A stretch of 64,000 nucleotides of DNA, from the NCBI GenBank assembly GCA_950097015.1, contig CATNEN010000001.1:11988001-12052000 (forward strand). Reading direction: 5' to 3'. The first letter of the stretch is position 1; each line of letters opens with the position of its first letter. This document shows, piece after piece, positions 9,064 through 20,632 of the stretch. The notes under the pieces are model-generated. The model worked only from the letters and a program-made list of their open reading frames with translations, ran no database searches and was not told the origin of the DNA. The DNA is from Macrostomum hystrix (Eukaryota; Platyhelminthes; Macrostomidae). The translations under genes were made by a program, and so were the position numbers.

Positions 9064-12000
9064 GACAAGGAATCCACGCCACGTCAGCCGAAGCCTCGGG
9101 CCTCCGTATCCACGACCCCCGGCTACCGCGCCCCCTGGATGTGATCAACATCTACCTCCCGCCGGTCCGCGCCGCAGACGGCCGCACTTCGAGCCCGACT
9201 GGATCCCCGTTTCACGGGACTCGTTGGTGCTGGGCGACTTTAACGCCCACCACGGGATGTGGGACGCCTCGGGGGACGACGGCGAGCTGGGCAGGGCCCT
9301 CGAAGACTGGCCTACGACCTGGTCGCTCTGAACGACGGCTCCCCAACTAGGATCAGCCCCCCGCGGCCTGCCGAGCTCCCCTGACGTCTCCTTCGCCCAC
9401 GCCTCCTGGCAAGACCGGATCGAGTGGCGAACCGGGGAGCACATCGGCTCAGACCACCTGCCGATCATCATCGACCTCGCAGCCTACGGCCCGGCCCGCT
9501 CCAGCACCAAGCGCCTGATGCGGTACGCCTACCACAAGGCGGACTGGGACCTGTTCCAGCGGTCCCTCGACCAGGCCCTGGCCAGCTGGCCGAAGCGCCC
9601 CCCACGCACGGTGCCCGCCGCCGCCAGCAGGTTCGCGTCCGCCGTCACCAGCGCCGCCAAGGCGGCCATCCCGAGAGGCTGCCGGCGCGCCCCGATCGCC
9701 TGGTGGTGCCCGGAAGCCGAGGCGGCCTGCACCGCCCGCCGCGCAGCGCTCGAAGGGCTTCGCGCGAGCCCGGACGACCCGGCGCTCTCGGCCGCGTACC
9801 AGGCTGCTGCCGCCGCGGCTGCTCACGCCATCTGCCGCGCCAAGGAGTCGTTGTGGCGCGATTTCATCACCGATCCGGGTCACGACCTGTGTTTCGCCGA
9901 CCTCTGGCAGATCATCCGGGCTCTCGACGGCCGGTCCCAGGGGACACCCTAGTCGGCTGCCATCCAGGGCTCCACGGGGGCATCGGCCGTCTCCGACCAA
10001 CAGAAGGCCGCGCTTTTCTGCCGGGAGTACGCCGCCGTCAGCAGGCTCCCCAAGAACAAGGCGGAAGACCGGCCGGTTATCCAAGAAGCCCGTCACACGC
10101 TCCGCGCCCCCTGCAGCTGTCAAGGCCTCTGCAGCGGCCCCTGCCCCGACTTCCAGCCCGACGCCCTCCGCCGCGCCTTGGTGCGCCTGCCGGACCGCTC
10201 GGCCCCGGGACCGGACGGGGTCGCGAACATCATGCTGAAGCATCTGTCCGACCTGGGGCTCCGCTGCCTCCTGGACCTCCTGAACCTCTCGTGGAGGACG
10301 GGGGAGGTGCCCGCCCCGTGGCGACTTGCGGAGATCCGCCCGATCCCCAAGTCGGACAAGCCAGCCGGCCTGACATCCAGCTTCCGCCCTATCAGCCTCC
10401 TCAGCTGCCTGGGCAAGCTCGCCGAGAAGATGGTGAACGAGCGGCTGTCCTACATCCTCGAGACGCCCTCCACCCGTCGCAAGCCGGTTTCCGCCAGGGC
10501 CGCTCCACGGAGGAGCACATCGCCGCGGCGGCCCAGTACATCTTCGACGGATTCCAGGCCAAGAAGCCGGCAGCTCGCACCGCTCTGCTGCTTGCAGACT
10601 TATCCAGAGCCTACGACCGCGTCTGGAAAGCGGCCCTCATCGTTAAGCTCGGTCGGAAGGGGATCCCCACGTGCCTCATCCGCTGGCTCAAGGGATTTCT
10701 CTCCGACAGGAGGGCCTTCGTGCGGTGGGTTGGTGCGGCCTGCAAGCAAACCGTGTTCTCCGAGGGGCTGCCGCAGGGGTCGGTCCTCGCCCCGATCCTG
10801 TGGGTGATCTACATGGAAGACCTCTTGGACGGCGCCCCCAAGAATTGCCTCACGCTGGCGTACGCCGACGACAGCACCTTCGGCGCGCAAGGGACCACCC
10901 CTCGGGAGTGTGAGCGGGCCCTGCAACCGGCGGCCGACTGGCTCGTGCGCTGGTCCCAAACCTGGATGGTGGACCTGAGCCGCACCAAGTCGGTCGTCGC
11001 GTTCTTCTCGCTCGACCCCCGGGAGGTCAACGGAAAGGTCCAGCCGCGCATCCTCCTCGGCGACACGCCAGCCCCGTTCGAGCTGCACCCGAGGCTCCTG
11101 GGAGTGCACCTCGACTCCCAGCTGACCTTCCGCCACCACGCCAAGCTCCAGCGCCGCGCCCTCCAGCAGCGCACCGGCGTCCTCCGCTGCCTCGCGGGCC
11201 GCGACTGGGGCCAGGACGGCCAGCGCCTCGCCCAGCTCTACCACACCTACGCGGAGGCGGCCGCGCTCCACGGCGCCTCCACGTGGCTCACCTTCGCGTC
11301 CGACTCCTGCCGGGACGAAGTCGAGATTGCGCATCGATCGGCCGCTCGCGTCATCACTGGCTGCTGCCGCTCGACCGCCATTGGCGCCCTCATGCCCCTG
11401 ACCTCGTGCTGACCTTGTGCCCCTGGCGACCAGAGCGGAGGCGGAAGGCGCAGCCCTGTTCGAGGGAGCCCTCCGTCACCGTCAACCGACTCCGCTCCGC
11501 GCTGCAGCGGGCACTCTACGCCCCGCTTGCGCGCTCACGGGGAGCCTGGGGCCTTCCGCAGGAACTGGCGCGACTCGGCGCAGCATCTGAGCGCCGCCGC
11601 CGGCCTGGCCCCCCTCCCCCGGGAGCAGGAGAACCTCCCTCCGCCGCCATGGTCCGACACCAGCCGGGTCACCATCCGCTGCGACCTCCTGACCGCGACC
11701 TCCCGGGAGGACGCGCCCCACGTCAGAAAGCAGGCCGCGCTGGAGACGCTGGCGAGCCTCCCACCCGCCGACCTGGAGCTCTGGACAGACGGTTCAGCCT
11801 CCGGGGGCACCCTCAACGGCGGAGCGGGGGCGGTCATCTTCAGCAAGACCGCGCCGCCAGTCCACCTGTCGCAGGCTGCGGGCTACTCGTCCTCCTTCCG
11901 TGCCGAGGAGTCGGCGCTCTGGTTGGGGCTTCAGCACGTCGCCTCCAGGCCGGACCTCGCCTCCCTGAGCGGCCTCCGCTGCCTGACGAACTCGCAGTCC

Positions 12001-12614
12001 CTGCTCCGAGCCCTCGAGAAGGGACCGTCCAAGTCCTCCTCGCCAGCGTGCCGGGAGATCTGGACGCTGCTGACCCACATTGCCGCCCGCTTCCCAATCT
12101 GGCTGCAATTGGTCCCCAGCCACTGCGACCTCCGGCGAAACGATGCTGCGGACGCCACCGCCAAGACCGCGGCCGGCCTCCCCCAGGACGAGACGCCGAT
12201 CGACTTCGGGTCAGCGCGGGCCGCCCTCCGCCGGGTCCTCGCCGAGCGCACCCGCGAAGCCTAGTCGGCCGACCCGCACTGCGCCACGCCTGGCAACCGC
12301 CACCGCCGCCACGCCTAAACCGGGCCGACGCGGTGACCCTCGCCCAGCTGCGCACGGGCCACTCACCGCTCCTGCGCTGGTATCGGCACCAGATCAGCCT
12401 GGACACCGCCGCCACCTGCCCCCGCTGCGGGGCCGCCGACGAAGACGTGGCCCACGTTTTCCTACACTGCCGGGCCCTTGACGACCTTCGGGCCCGCATC
12501 CTTGGACCAAACCCGTCCCTGGCCGTCCTCTCGACGGACGGCCCCCGCGCGCTCGATTTCCTCCGCACGGTAGGGGCGCAGACACGCCCCCCGGATCCTA
12601 CCGGCCGGGAGTAA
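9064..12614 (+). pseudogene. Non-LTR retrotransposon: endonuclease end, reverse transcriptase, RNase H, zinc motif (element N3)
   Basis: GC-rich LINE-type element of the same clade as the 4245-5052 insertion. In order: the end of an APE-type endonuclease (VINIYLPPV, then LVLGDFNAHHGMWD near 9224); a linker; the RT fingers (APGPDGVANIML, FRPISLLSCLGKLAEKM, GFRQGRSTEEH); the RT catalytic part (LLLADLSRAYDRVW, GLPQGSVLAPILW, LAYADDSTFG with YADD at 10861-10872); RNase H near 11780-12260; and a Cys/His tail (CPRCGAADEDVAHVFLHC). Several frameshifts and stops (around 9310, 9950, 10480, 11410 and 12264) make it inactive. RNase H has Asn where the third catalytic Asp is expected (CLTNSQSLL, against CATDSQAL in the sister copy). 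The 5' part is missing. The 3' end is an AAC-rich tail after the stop at 12612-12614. Confidence 0.92.
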
Positions 12615-12822
12615 CAACAACAACAACGAGACAGCTAGCGACGACCGAGAGCACGAAGAGACAGCCAGCGACGACCGAGAGCTCGACGACAGGAAGCGAC
12701 TCACGAGGAGATTGTGACGGTGATACAATTGATGGTTTATCTTGCTCTCGGACTAAGTAACTTGATTTTCAAGCTTCCTGTCTAGAGTTCACTTCTCCAG
12801 CGAAGAGAGAAAATGCTGAATA

Positions 12823-12840
12823 GTCCCCGTTCGGGCGCCA
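12823..12840 (-). other. tRNA primer-binding site of a minus-strand LTR retrotransposon
   Basis: On the minus strand the 18 bases read TGGCGCCCGAACGGGGAC, a typical sequence complementary to a tRNA 3' end (TGG start; lysine-tRNA-like). They directly follow a potential LTR end (...CAACTACA). This marks the 5' LTR edge of an LTR element running leftward. Confidence 0.75.
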
Positions 12841-13108
12841 TGTAGTTGAACTGACACGACTCAATTGATTATTTTCTCTTTAGGGTTTGTTGAGAGAAAG
12901 CAAGCGCGCGCTCTGGGCCGCTGGTTTGACGTTATTTATTTAGATAATGAACGTCATGAACGAAGAGAAATGAACGCGTGGGGGAGGGTGCCCAGGGCAC
13001 GAGCAGATGTACATTGCATGACAGGGCGGAGCGGGGTGAAAGGTGAGTCGGCTTTCACTTGATGCACAAAAACCATTTGGCTGAATAAAAATGTACTTTT
13101 CCGCCACA
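12841..13108 (-). mobile_element. Putative 5' LTR (minus strand), outer end uncertain
   Basis: The plus-strand sequence begins TGTAGTTG at 12841, next to the primer-binding site, so the LTR would end ...CAACTACA on the minus strand. The segment to about 13108 is non-coding. The other LTR end was not located, and the 21-bp array begins at 13109. It is not similar to the LTR at 6198-6450, so it is probably a different element. The bases 12615-12822 would be its leader and contain two near-tandem copies of a unit of about 30 bp (AGCGACGACCGAGAGC). Confidence 0.5.
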
Positions 13109-13440
13109 GCAACTATCACCTGTTAGATAGCAAGTGTCACCTGTTAGATAGCAACTATCACCTGTTAGATAGCAAGTGTCAACTGTTAGATAGCAACTAT
13201 CACCTGTTAGATAGCAAGTGTCAACTGTTAGATAGCAACTATCACCTGTTAGATAGCAAGTGTCATCTGTTAGATAGAAACTATCACCTGTTAGATAGCA
13301 ACTATCACCTGTTAGATAGAAACTGTCACCTGTTAGATAGCAAGTGTCACCTGTTAGATAGAAACTGTCACCTGTTAGATAGCAAGTGTCAACTGTTAGA
13401 TAGCAACTATCACCTGTTAGACAGCAAGTGTCACCTGTTA
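13109..13440 (+). repeat. 21-bp minisatellite (about 15 units)
   Basis: Units of CTGTTAGATAGCAACTATCA plus C, alternating with a variant carrying CAAGTGTCA. Each unit holds a short inverted motif (GATAG...CTATC). Confidence 0.95.
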
Positions 13441-13979
13441 AACATCGTAAAACAAGACATATTTTCGAGGCAGTACAAGAAGGGGCTGTGTTGCAGTAAA
13501 ATTATGTAAATCGGAAGCGGTCACCGCCGCAAAGTCATCTTGGGCCTCTTCTATTTGTGTTTTTGCCCCAGTTGCTCCTTAACACTTTCCTGTCGGCTTC
13601 TGGTACGGGGTTAGTTGGTTGCTAAGGCCATCTCCTTGCTGCAGAACCAGGAAGTACAGGAAGATGATGCGGAGTCACGAAGTAAGAATTTCAGACAGAA
13701 GATAAAACGGAGACAGCAACGGTCGACCAGAAAACAATTAGTGAAAACAGATGCGGCAGCGAAATATCTGGCAATTTCTGTTTTGCACTTTAGCCAGCCA
13801 CGGATTTTGTACAGGAAATTTTTCTGAGGCTTTTTTATGACGCTTCTGTCTTGCGCATTCCAAGAAAATGAAAGAAAAGAAAAAGAAAGAAAGTGCGCTG
13901 CAGCGACAGACAAAATTATTGCAATCTAATAATGCCAATCCGGAACTAAAAGTGCTTAGTGAAGCTAAATAAAAAAACA
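13441..13979. other. Spacer with a diverged copy of the family B lead-in sequence
   Basis: The last 100 bases (about 13890-13979) match 8338-8440 and include the peptide-like tail ALQRQTKLL / NNANPELKV with the stop in the same place. The rest shows an open frame at 13615-13827 with no recognisable domain. I see no supported gene. Confidence 0.5.
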
Positions 13980-14440
13980 GGTGATGAACATAACTAACAT
14001 CTGATGAACATATCTAACAGCTGATGAACATATCTAACAGCTGATGAACACATCTAACAGCTGATGAACATATCTAACATCTGATGAACATATCTAACAG
14101 CTGATGAACATATCTAACAGCTGATGAACATAACTAACAGCTGATGAACATAACTAACAGCTGATGAACATAACTAACAGCTGATGAACATATCTAACAG
14201 GTGATGAACATAACTAACAGCTGATGAACATATATAACAGCTGACGAACATATCTAACAGCTGACGAACATATCTAACAGCTGATGAATATATCTAACTG
14301 CTGATGAACATATCTAACAGGTGATGAACATAACTAACAGCTGATGAACATATCTAACAGCTGATGAATATATCTAACAGCTGATGAATATATCTAACAG
14401 CTGATTAACATATCTAACAGCTGATGAACATATCTAACAG
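13980..14440 (+). repeat. 20-bp minisatellite, family B, array 2 (about 23 units)
   Basis: Same unit as at 8428-9063 (AACAGCTGATGAACATATCT). It begins with the same degenerate first units (AGGTGATGAACATAACT) and has more variants such as ATATATAAC and GACGAAC. Confidence 0.96.
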
Positions 14441-14926
14441 CTTGCGGAAACAGCGCCGTGTTCAAATACATACTTTGGTCGGTGTAGAGCGGATTTGCAT
14501 TAGCATGGCGGCGCACATTGAGCAGAACGGGAGAACGGACCCATAGGATACTAAGCAGAAGATGAGGGGTGATTGTGGAGGCGCACACGGGGTTAGGTGA
14601 GAGAGCAGCAGAACTCACATTACGTGCTCATTTGGCACATGCCTATATACAAGCTTCCTACTTTTTAGTCGCCTCTTTTGCTGGTCCATCATGTTTTCCG
14701 TTTCAGCTTCATATTGCTTAATAGTTATTATATACCTGTTCTAACCTGTCCGCGGAACTGTTCATTTTTATCCACGCGCCTTAATTATTGTATTCGGTTT
14801 ATTTGTATTCTGTTTGGCTAATTATGTTTTTCTCGCTGATTTCTTTCAAAAACCCCTGTAGGGAGGTCAGTTGATGTAGCGCGATTTGAAAACCGAATTT
14901 TTCTTAGAAAGAGTCGCGAAATAATA

Positions 14927-15915
14927 TGCTTTTTGCGATTGAATTCGTCCAAACTGCAAAACCTTTCGTCCACAAATGCTTTCTTAATGGAAGCTAAATT
15001 TAGATTATACCATAGACAACTGTGTTCACGCAAAACGGTTCATCCAGTTTGTAAAACATTTCGTCCCCTAGACTAGAGACCGAGTGTACTGTTCCTACCA
15101 TAGTTAACACCCAATTGACAGTTCGCTTTTGCTACCACTACAGCTACAGCGACGCATATTTTCCATTCTGAACCCGGCAAAACGGCAAGATGAACCGAGG
15201 CTTCTACCATCTAGTGTCAAACGAAGACCGCAGGCGATTAGCCTTGGCTGTTGAAGAAGGCCGCGATTGGAAACAACTGGCCGATATCCTTGGGATCAAG
15301 AGAACCGGGCGCATTGAGAAGTTTCCATCAGCAGGTGGCCGTCCGAAGCAACTGCAAGAGCAGCAGATTGAGTCAATCATCGAGTTCCTCGAGGCAAACC
15401 CGTCCGCGCTCACCTTCAAGTCCCAGGACTTTCACCGCAACACAGCACCTATCAATTGCCACCGTACTCTCCGTATCTCAACCCAACTGAGCGCGCAGGG
15501 TCTTCCCTGAAGGCATCAGTGAAGAGGGTACTGTCAGTTCCCGCTACTAAGCACGAGCTCTCTAATCGGCAAGCTGCTGCTGCTGCGAACCTGACTCTGC
15601 ATGCCTGGCGGATGCACATTTTGAAGAGAGAGGTCGAAGCTGCACTGTACGTGATTACACAGGAGAAGTGCCAGCGATGGACCAATCATACTGTGGGTTA
15701 CTAGGGCCGCTGTTTGGACTACGAAGACATTTTGAACTAACATTCTAACAAGAGACACTGTTTTTGCTTTGTTCAATATCTCGTGATATCAAATAAAGTC
15801 GCTCTGTTTAGCTGTTAGCTGTTTGGACGAAGGGTTTAGACTAAATGTTTTACAAACTGGATGAACCGTTTTGCGTGAACACAGTTGTCTATGGTATAAT
15901 CAATCGCAAAAAGTA
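14927..15915 (+). mobile_element. Tc1/mariner-type element, deletion derivative
   Basis: A 989-bp element at a TA target (TA at 14925-14926 and 15916-15917). The outermost ends are inverted (TGCTTTTTGCGATTGA at the left; the complement of TACTTTTTGCGATTGA at the right). A 54-bp perfect inverted repeat follows, at 15008-15061 and 15843-15896, beginning TACCATAGACAACTG. Between these two parts the left arm has about 60 extra bases. The uninterrupted pre-insertion site is preserved in duplicate segment S2 copy 2 (TA at 30593-30594), which proves the boundaries. Confidence 0.92.
15190..15704 (+). pseudogene. Tc1-like transposase with internal deletion
   Basis: The N-terminal part (from MNRGFYHLVSNEDRRRLALA to about residue 80) looks like a helix-turn-helix DNA-binding region. 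It joins in a different frame to a C-terminal catalytic fragment: PPYSPYLNPTERAGSSLKAS carries the Pro-rich PPYSP.LNP.E motif with the last catalytic acid of DDE_3/Tc1-like transposases. The stop is at 15702-15704. The first two catalytic Asp residues are missing, so this is a non-autonomous derivative lying inside the inverted repeats of the element at 14927-15915. Confidence 0.8.
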
Positions 15916-15917
15916 TA

Positions 15918-16786
15918 TTTGTTATAAGTGATGAATTCAGTTTTACTTGTTTTACGAGAGCAGAGGAAAGATAAAGATTTGCACTGGTGTGATACGCACG
16001 CATTAATAAAATCTTTCGCATTGATTTCTGAGAAAGCTGTCTAAATTGGATCATTGGTAACGCCTAAGAGCGGACTGGAATACATAGAAATGAAAATACG
16101 GCCATAGAAAACGCTACCAGATTGACTACTAGACAATTATACTAAAACACATGCTTTGAGTCATTTTAAATGTCATCTTTTAGTTTCTGCTGAAAGTAGT
16201 ATGTTTATCAAGCTTCTGTTGACCAGTGTAGTTCAAGGTGACTTGCATTCTGCCTATTCGTAATGACTCCAGCCAGGCCTTCGCAAGTGAAAAACGATTG
16301 GCTTTAGTTTATCAATGAAAAACATAAAATTACGTGTTTTGAGATCGGTGATTTGACATTTCCTTCTACCCCACTGCGGCCAGACTGTTTGTCTCTTGCC
16401 TATGGACTGAACTTTACGGAGTACAGTACAGTGGCAACTGTACGGAGTCGCCACTGACTGTACGTTCGGCCCAACTGGTTAGGTTCTATCTATCTATCTA
16501 TCTATAAACATTAGTCATTGATTTTCTTGTGCGTCAATAGGTATTTTTACCATTGACGCCAAGAACTGGTGCGGCATTTTCAAGCATTAAATATACTGTG
16601 AACTTCTGTGACGTGCGAACACTTTAGTAACACACTGATGGAGTGCTAGTAATGTATATTTGCACGCTTCAGCACGACTAGCTAATATTTTGTCTTTTCC
16701 ACACATAAGAAGGTCCATTTCAGTGACAAAAGTACGTCAATATGGGACAAACAATTTATAATTAAAATGTGGCGTCATGCCTGCTC
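15918..16786. other. 3' flank of the secreted-protein gene, copy 1
   Basis: No gene supported. Contains a short CTAT microsatellite at 16484-16504 that is reduced in copy 2. The last 100 bases before the gene's stop (16690-16786) are nearly identical to 31275-31375. Confidence 0.5.
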
Positions 16787-17110
16787 TCACAATAAGCTTT
16801 GTATTCCAAAAGTAGCGTCGCAAGCACGCCTAATCTCTTCCTTCAGTTGTTGTACCTCTGATTCTTTGTGGCCGCCAAAATCATGGACAGCCTTTGATAT
16901 AGCGCAAAGCAGTCGTGGCTCTTCGCGCCATTTAATATGGCCGAACCTTGGTTCAAGATGCACTAATACTTTCTCCAGTTCCTTAAACTGCTCTGATTCA
17001 GAAAGTCTTTGTCTGTCACCGATAGCAGCTGCTTGAGATTCAGTCGGGAAAGTCAGCGTGATCAGCAGCAGAAACAGTGGCATAATCGTTAGTGCTGTTG
17101 TCGGCTTCAT
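16787..17110 (-). CDS. Small secreted protein, copy 1 (107 aa)
   Basis: Not recognised as a known family. Single-exon frame starting at the ATG 17108-17110 and ending with TGA at 16787-16789. The N-terminus is a clear signal peptide: a short basic start (MKPTT), a hydrophobic core (IMPLFLLLITLTF) and a likely cleavage site after TESQA at about residue 27. The mature part is about 80 residues, mostly predicted helical and charged, with only two cysteines (Cys69 and Cys97) that could pair. A paralogue lies at 31385-31705 with an almost identical signal peptide and an identically placed Cys69, but a very different middle. Short islands are shared (SEQFKELEKV against SEQLKNLNET; SEVQQLKEEIRRAC against SEIQKLKEKLSRVC). 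A TATA box lies about 95 bp upstream. Expression in a secretory cell type is an inference. Confidence 0.7.
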   Translation of the reverse strand: MKPTTALTIMPLFLLLITLTFPTESQAAAIGDRQRLSESEQFKELEKVLVHLEPRFGHIKWREEPRLLCAISKAVHDFGGHKESEVQQLKEEIRRACDATFGIQSLL

Positions 17111-17200
17111 ATTTCGATTAATTATGTCCTTCGATTGACTTGCTGAGTGAAACCTGAGCTAAGAATGTTTTGCGTGGGTGTCGAAAAACAGCCATCTCGG

Positions 17201-17208
17201 CTTATAAG
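17201..17208 (-). promoter_or_regulatory. TATA box of secreted-protein gene copy 1
   Basis: CTTATAAG lies about 95 bp upstream of the ATG. It sits in a block (GCCCCTCGCTTATAAGCCGA on the minus strand) that is unchanged in copy 2 at 31796-31803. Confidence 0.65.
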
Positions 17209-17360
17209 CGAGGGGCATTCCCTGTCCAGTCGTGAAAGTTCGTGAAATCAGGCAGTTTTGGCCACAGAAGTTGAGCTGATGGGCTTTCACGCAGTAGACT
17301 TCAGCATGTCTATGTCTGAAACCTAGAGTTTTAGCAGTTCTGCTTTTCCGAGTCGCTTAA

Positions 17361-20300
17361 TTGTGATATCTTTCATTCATCCCAGCTCATATCTTTAATT
17401 TATCCCAGCTCATATCTTTCATTTATCCCAGCTCATATCTTTCATTTATCCCAGCTCATATCTTTCATTCATCCCAGCTCATATCTTTAATTTATCCCAG
17501 CTCATATCTTTCATTTATCCCAGCTCATATCTTTCATTTATCCCAGCTCATATCTTTCATTCATCCCAGCTCATATCTTTCATTTATCCCAGCTCACATC
17601 TTTCATTCATCCCAGCTCATATCTTTCATTCATCCCAGCTCATATCTTTCATTCATCCCAGCTCATATCTTTCATTTATCCCAGCTCATATCTTTCATTC
17701 ATCCCAGCTCATATCTTTCATTCATCCCAGCTCATATCTTTCATTTATCCCAGCTCATATCTTTCATTTATCCCAGCTCATATCTTTCATTCATCCCAGC
17801 TCATATCTTTCATTCATCCCAGCTCATATCTTTCATTCATCCCAGCTCATATCTTTCATTCATCCCAGCTGATATCTTTCATTTATCCCAGCTGATATCT
17901 TTCATTCATCCCAGCTCATATCTTTCATTTATCCCAGCTCATATCTTTCATTCATCCCAGCTCATATCTTTCATTTATCCCAGCTCATATCTTTCATTCA
18001 TCCCAGCTTATATCTTTCATTCATCCCAGCTTATATCTTTCATTTATCCCAGCTCATATCTTTCATTTATCCCAGCTCATATCTTTCATTCATCCCAGCT
18101 CATATCTTTCATTTATCCCAGCTCATATCTTTCATTCATCCCAGCTTATATCTTTCATTCATCCCAGCTCATATCTTTCATTCATCCCAGCTCATATCTT
18201 TCATTTATCCCAGCTCATATCTTTAATTCATCCCAGCTGATATCTTTCATTTATCCCAGCTCATATCTTTCATTTATCCCAGCTCATATCTTTCATTCAT
18301 CCCAGCTCATATCTTTCATTTATCCCAGCTCATATCTTTCATTCATCCCAGCTCACATCTTTCATTCATCCCAGCTCATATCTTTCATTTATCCCAGCTC
18401 ATATCTTTCATTTATCCCAGCTCATATTTTTCATTCATCCCAGCTCATATCTTTCATTCATCCCAGCTGATATCTTTCATTTATCCCAGCTCATATCTTT
18501 CATTCATCCCAGCTCATATCTTTCATTTATCCCAGCTGATATCTTTCATTCATCCCAGCTCATATCTTTCATTTATCCCAGCTCATATCTTTCATTCATC
18601 CCAGCTCATATCTTTAATTTATCCCAGCTCATATCTTTCATTTATCCCAGCTCATATCTTTCATTTATCCCAGCTCATATCTTTCATTTATCCCAGCTCA
18701 TATCTTTCATTTATCCCAGCTCATATCTTTCATTTATCCCAGCTCATATCTTTCATTTATCCCAGCTCATATCTTTGATTCATCCCAGCTCATATCTTTC
18801 ATTTATCCCAGCTCATATCTTTCATTTATCCCAGCTCATATCTTTGATTCATCCCAGCTCATATCTTTCATTTATCCCAGCTCATATCTTTCATTCATCC
18901 CAGTTCATATCTTTCATTCATCCCAGCTCATATCTTTCATTTATCCCAGCTCATATCTTTCATTCATCCCAGCTCATATCTTTAATTTATCCCAGCTCAT
19001 ATCTTTCATTCATCCCAGCTCATATCTTTCATTTATCCCAGCTCATATCTTTGATTCATCCCAGCTCATATCTTTCATTTATCCCAGCTCATATCTTTCA
19101 TTTATCCCAGCTCATATCTTTGATTCATCCCAGCTCATATCTTTCATTTATCCCAGCTCATATCTTTCATTCATCCCAGCTCATATCTTTCATTCATCCC
19201 AGCTCATATCTTTCATTTATCCCAGCTCATATCTTTCATTCATCCCAGCTCATATCTTTCATTCATCCCAGCTCATATCTTTCATTTATCCCAGCTCATA
19301 TCTTTCATTCATCCCAGCTCACATCTTTCATTCATCCCAGCTCATATCTTTCATTTATCCCAGCTCATATCTTTCATTTATCCCAGCTCATATTTTTCAT
19401 TCATCCCAGCTCATATCTTTCATTCATCCCAGCTGATATCTTTCATTTATCCCAGCTCATATCTTTCATTCATCCCAGCTCATATCTTTCATTCATCCCA
19501 GCTCATATCTTTCATTCATCCCAGCTCACATCTTTCATTCATCCCAGCTCATATCTTTCATTTATCCCAGCTCATATCTTTCATTTATCCCAGCTCATAT
19601 TTTTCATTCATCCCAGCTCATATCTTTCATTCATCCCAGCTGATATCTTTCATTTATCCCAGCTCATATCTTTCATTCATCCCAGCTCATATCTTTCATT
19701 TATCCCAGCTGATATCTTTCATTCATCCCAGCTCATATCTTTCATTTATCCCAGCTCATATCTTTCATTCATCCCAGCTCATATCTTTAATTTATCCCAG
19801 CTCATATCTTTCATTTATCCCAGCTCATATCTTTCATTTATCCCAGCTCATATCTTTCATTTATCCCAGCTCATATCTTTCATTTATCCCAGCTCATATC
19901 TTTCATTTATCCCAGCTCATATCTTTCATTTATCCCAGCTCATATCTTTGATTCATCCCAGCTCATATCTTTCATTTATCCCAGCTCATATCTTTCATTC
20001 ATCCCAGCTCATATCTTTGATTCATCCCAGCTCATATCTTTCATTTATCCCAGCTCATATCTTTCATTCATCCCAGTTCATATCTTTCATTCATCCCAGC
20101 TCATATCTTTCATTTATCCCAGCTCATATCTTTCATTCATCCCAGCTCATATCTTTAATTTATCCCAGCTCATATCTTTCATTCATCCCAGCTCATATCT
20201 TTCATTTATCCCAGCTCATATCTTTTATTCATCCCAGCTCATATCTTTCATTCATCCCAGCTCATATCTTTCATTTATCCCAGCTCATATCTTTCATTCA

Positions 20301-20632
20301 TCCCAGCTCATATCTTTCATTCATCCCAGCTCATATCTTTCATTTATCCCAGCTCATATCTTTCATTTATCCCAGCTCATATCTTTCATTCATCCCAGCT
20401 CATATCTTTCATTCATCCCAGCTCATATCTTTCATTTATCCCAGCTCATATCTTTCATTTATCCCAGCTCATATCTTTCATTCATCCCAGCTCATATCTT
20501 TCATTTATCCCAGCTCATATCTTTCATTTATCCCAGCTCATATCTTTCATTTATCCCAGCTCATATCTTTCATTTATCCCAGCTCATATCTTTCATTCAT
20601 CCCAGCTCATATCTTTCATTTATCCCAGCTCA
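17361..20632 (+). repeat. 23-bp minisatellite, family A, array 2 (about 142 units)
   Basis: Same unit as at 7090-7408. Variant units recur at exact multiples of 23: a rare CATATTTTT unit at 18421, 19387 and 19594 (steps of 42 and 9 units) and a CAGTTCATAT unit at 18901 and 20074 (51 units). This shows block duplications inside the array. The long open frame across 18775-20658 is a by-product of the unit lacking stops and is not a gene. Confidence 0.97.

Larger units (their letters stand above)
14440..17345. repeat. Duplicated segment S2, copy 1 (partner 30085-31960)
   Basis: Starts GCTTGCGGAAACAGC then CCGTGTTCAAATACATAC and continues through a secreted-protein gene to CGAGTCGCTTAATTGTGA. 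Copy 2 matches except for the Tc1-like insertion, small indels and the coding region of the secreted protein. Copy 1 is followed by the family A array and copy 2 by an unrelated 34-bp array. Confidence 0.93.

Noticed and set aside
9449-10243. 264-codon minus-strand frame in the non-LTR element
   Set aside because: Antisense to the recognisable linker and RT coding; high GC produces long shadow frames.
6198-13108. Treating the LTR at 6198-6450 and the LTR edge at 12841 as the two ends of one 7-kb element
   Set aside because: Orientation and order would fit, but the two LTR sequences show no similarity at their ends, so they more likely belong to different elements.
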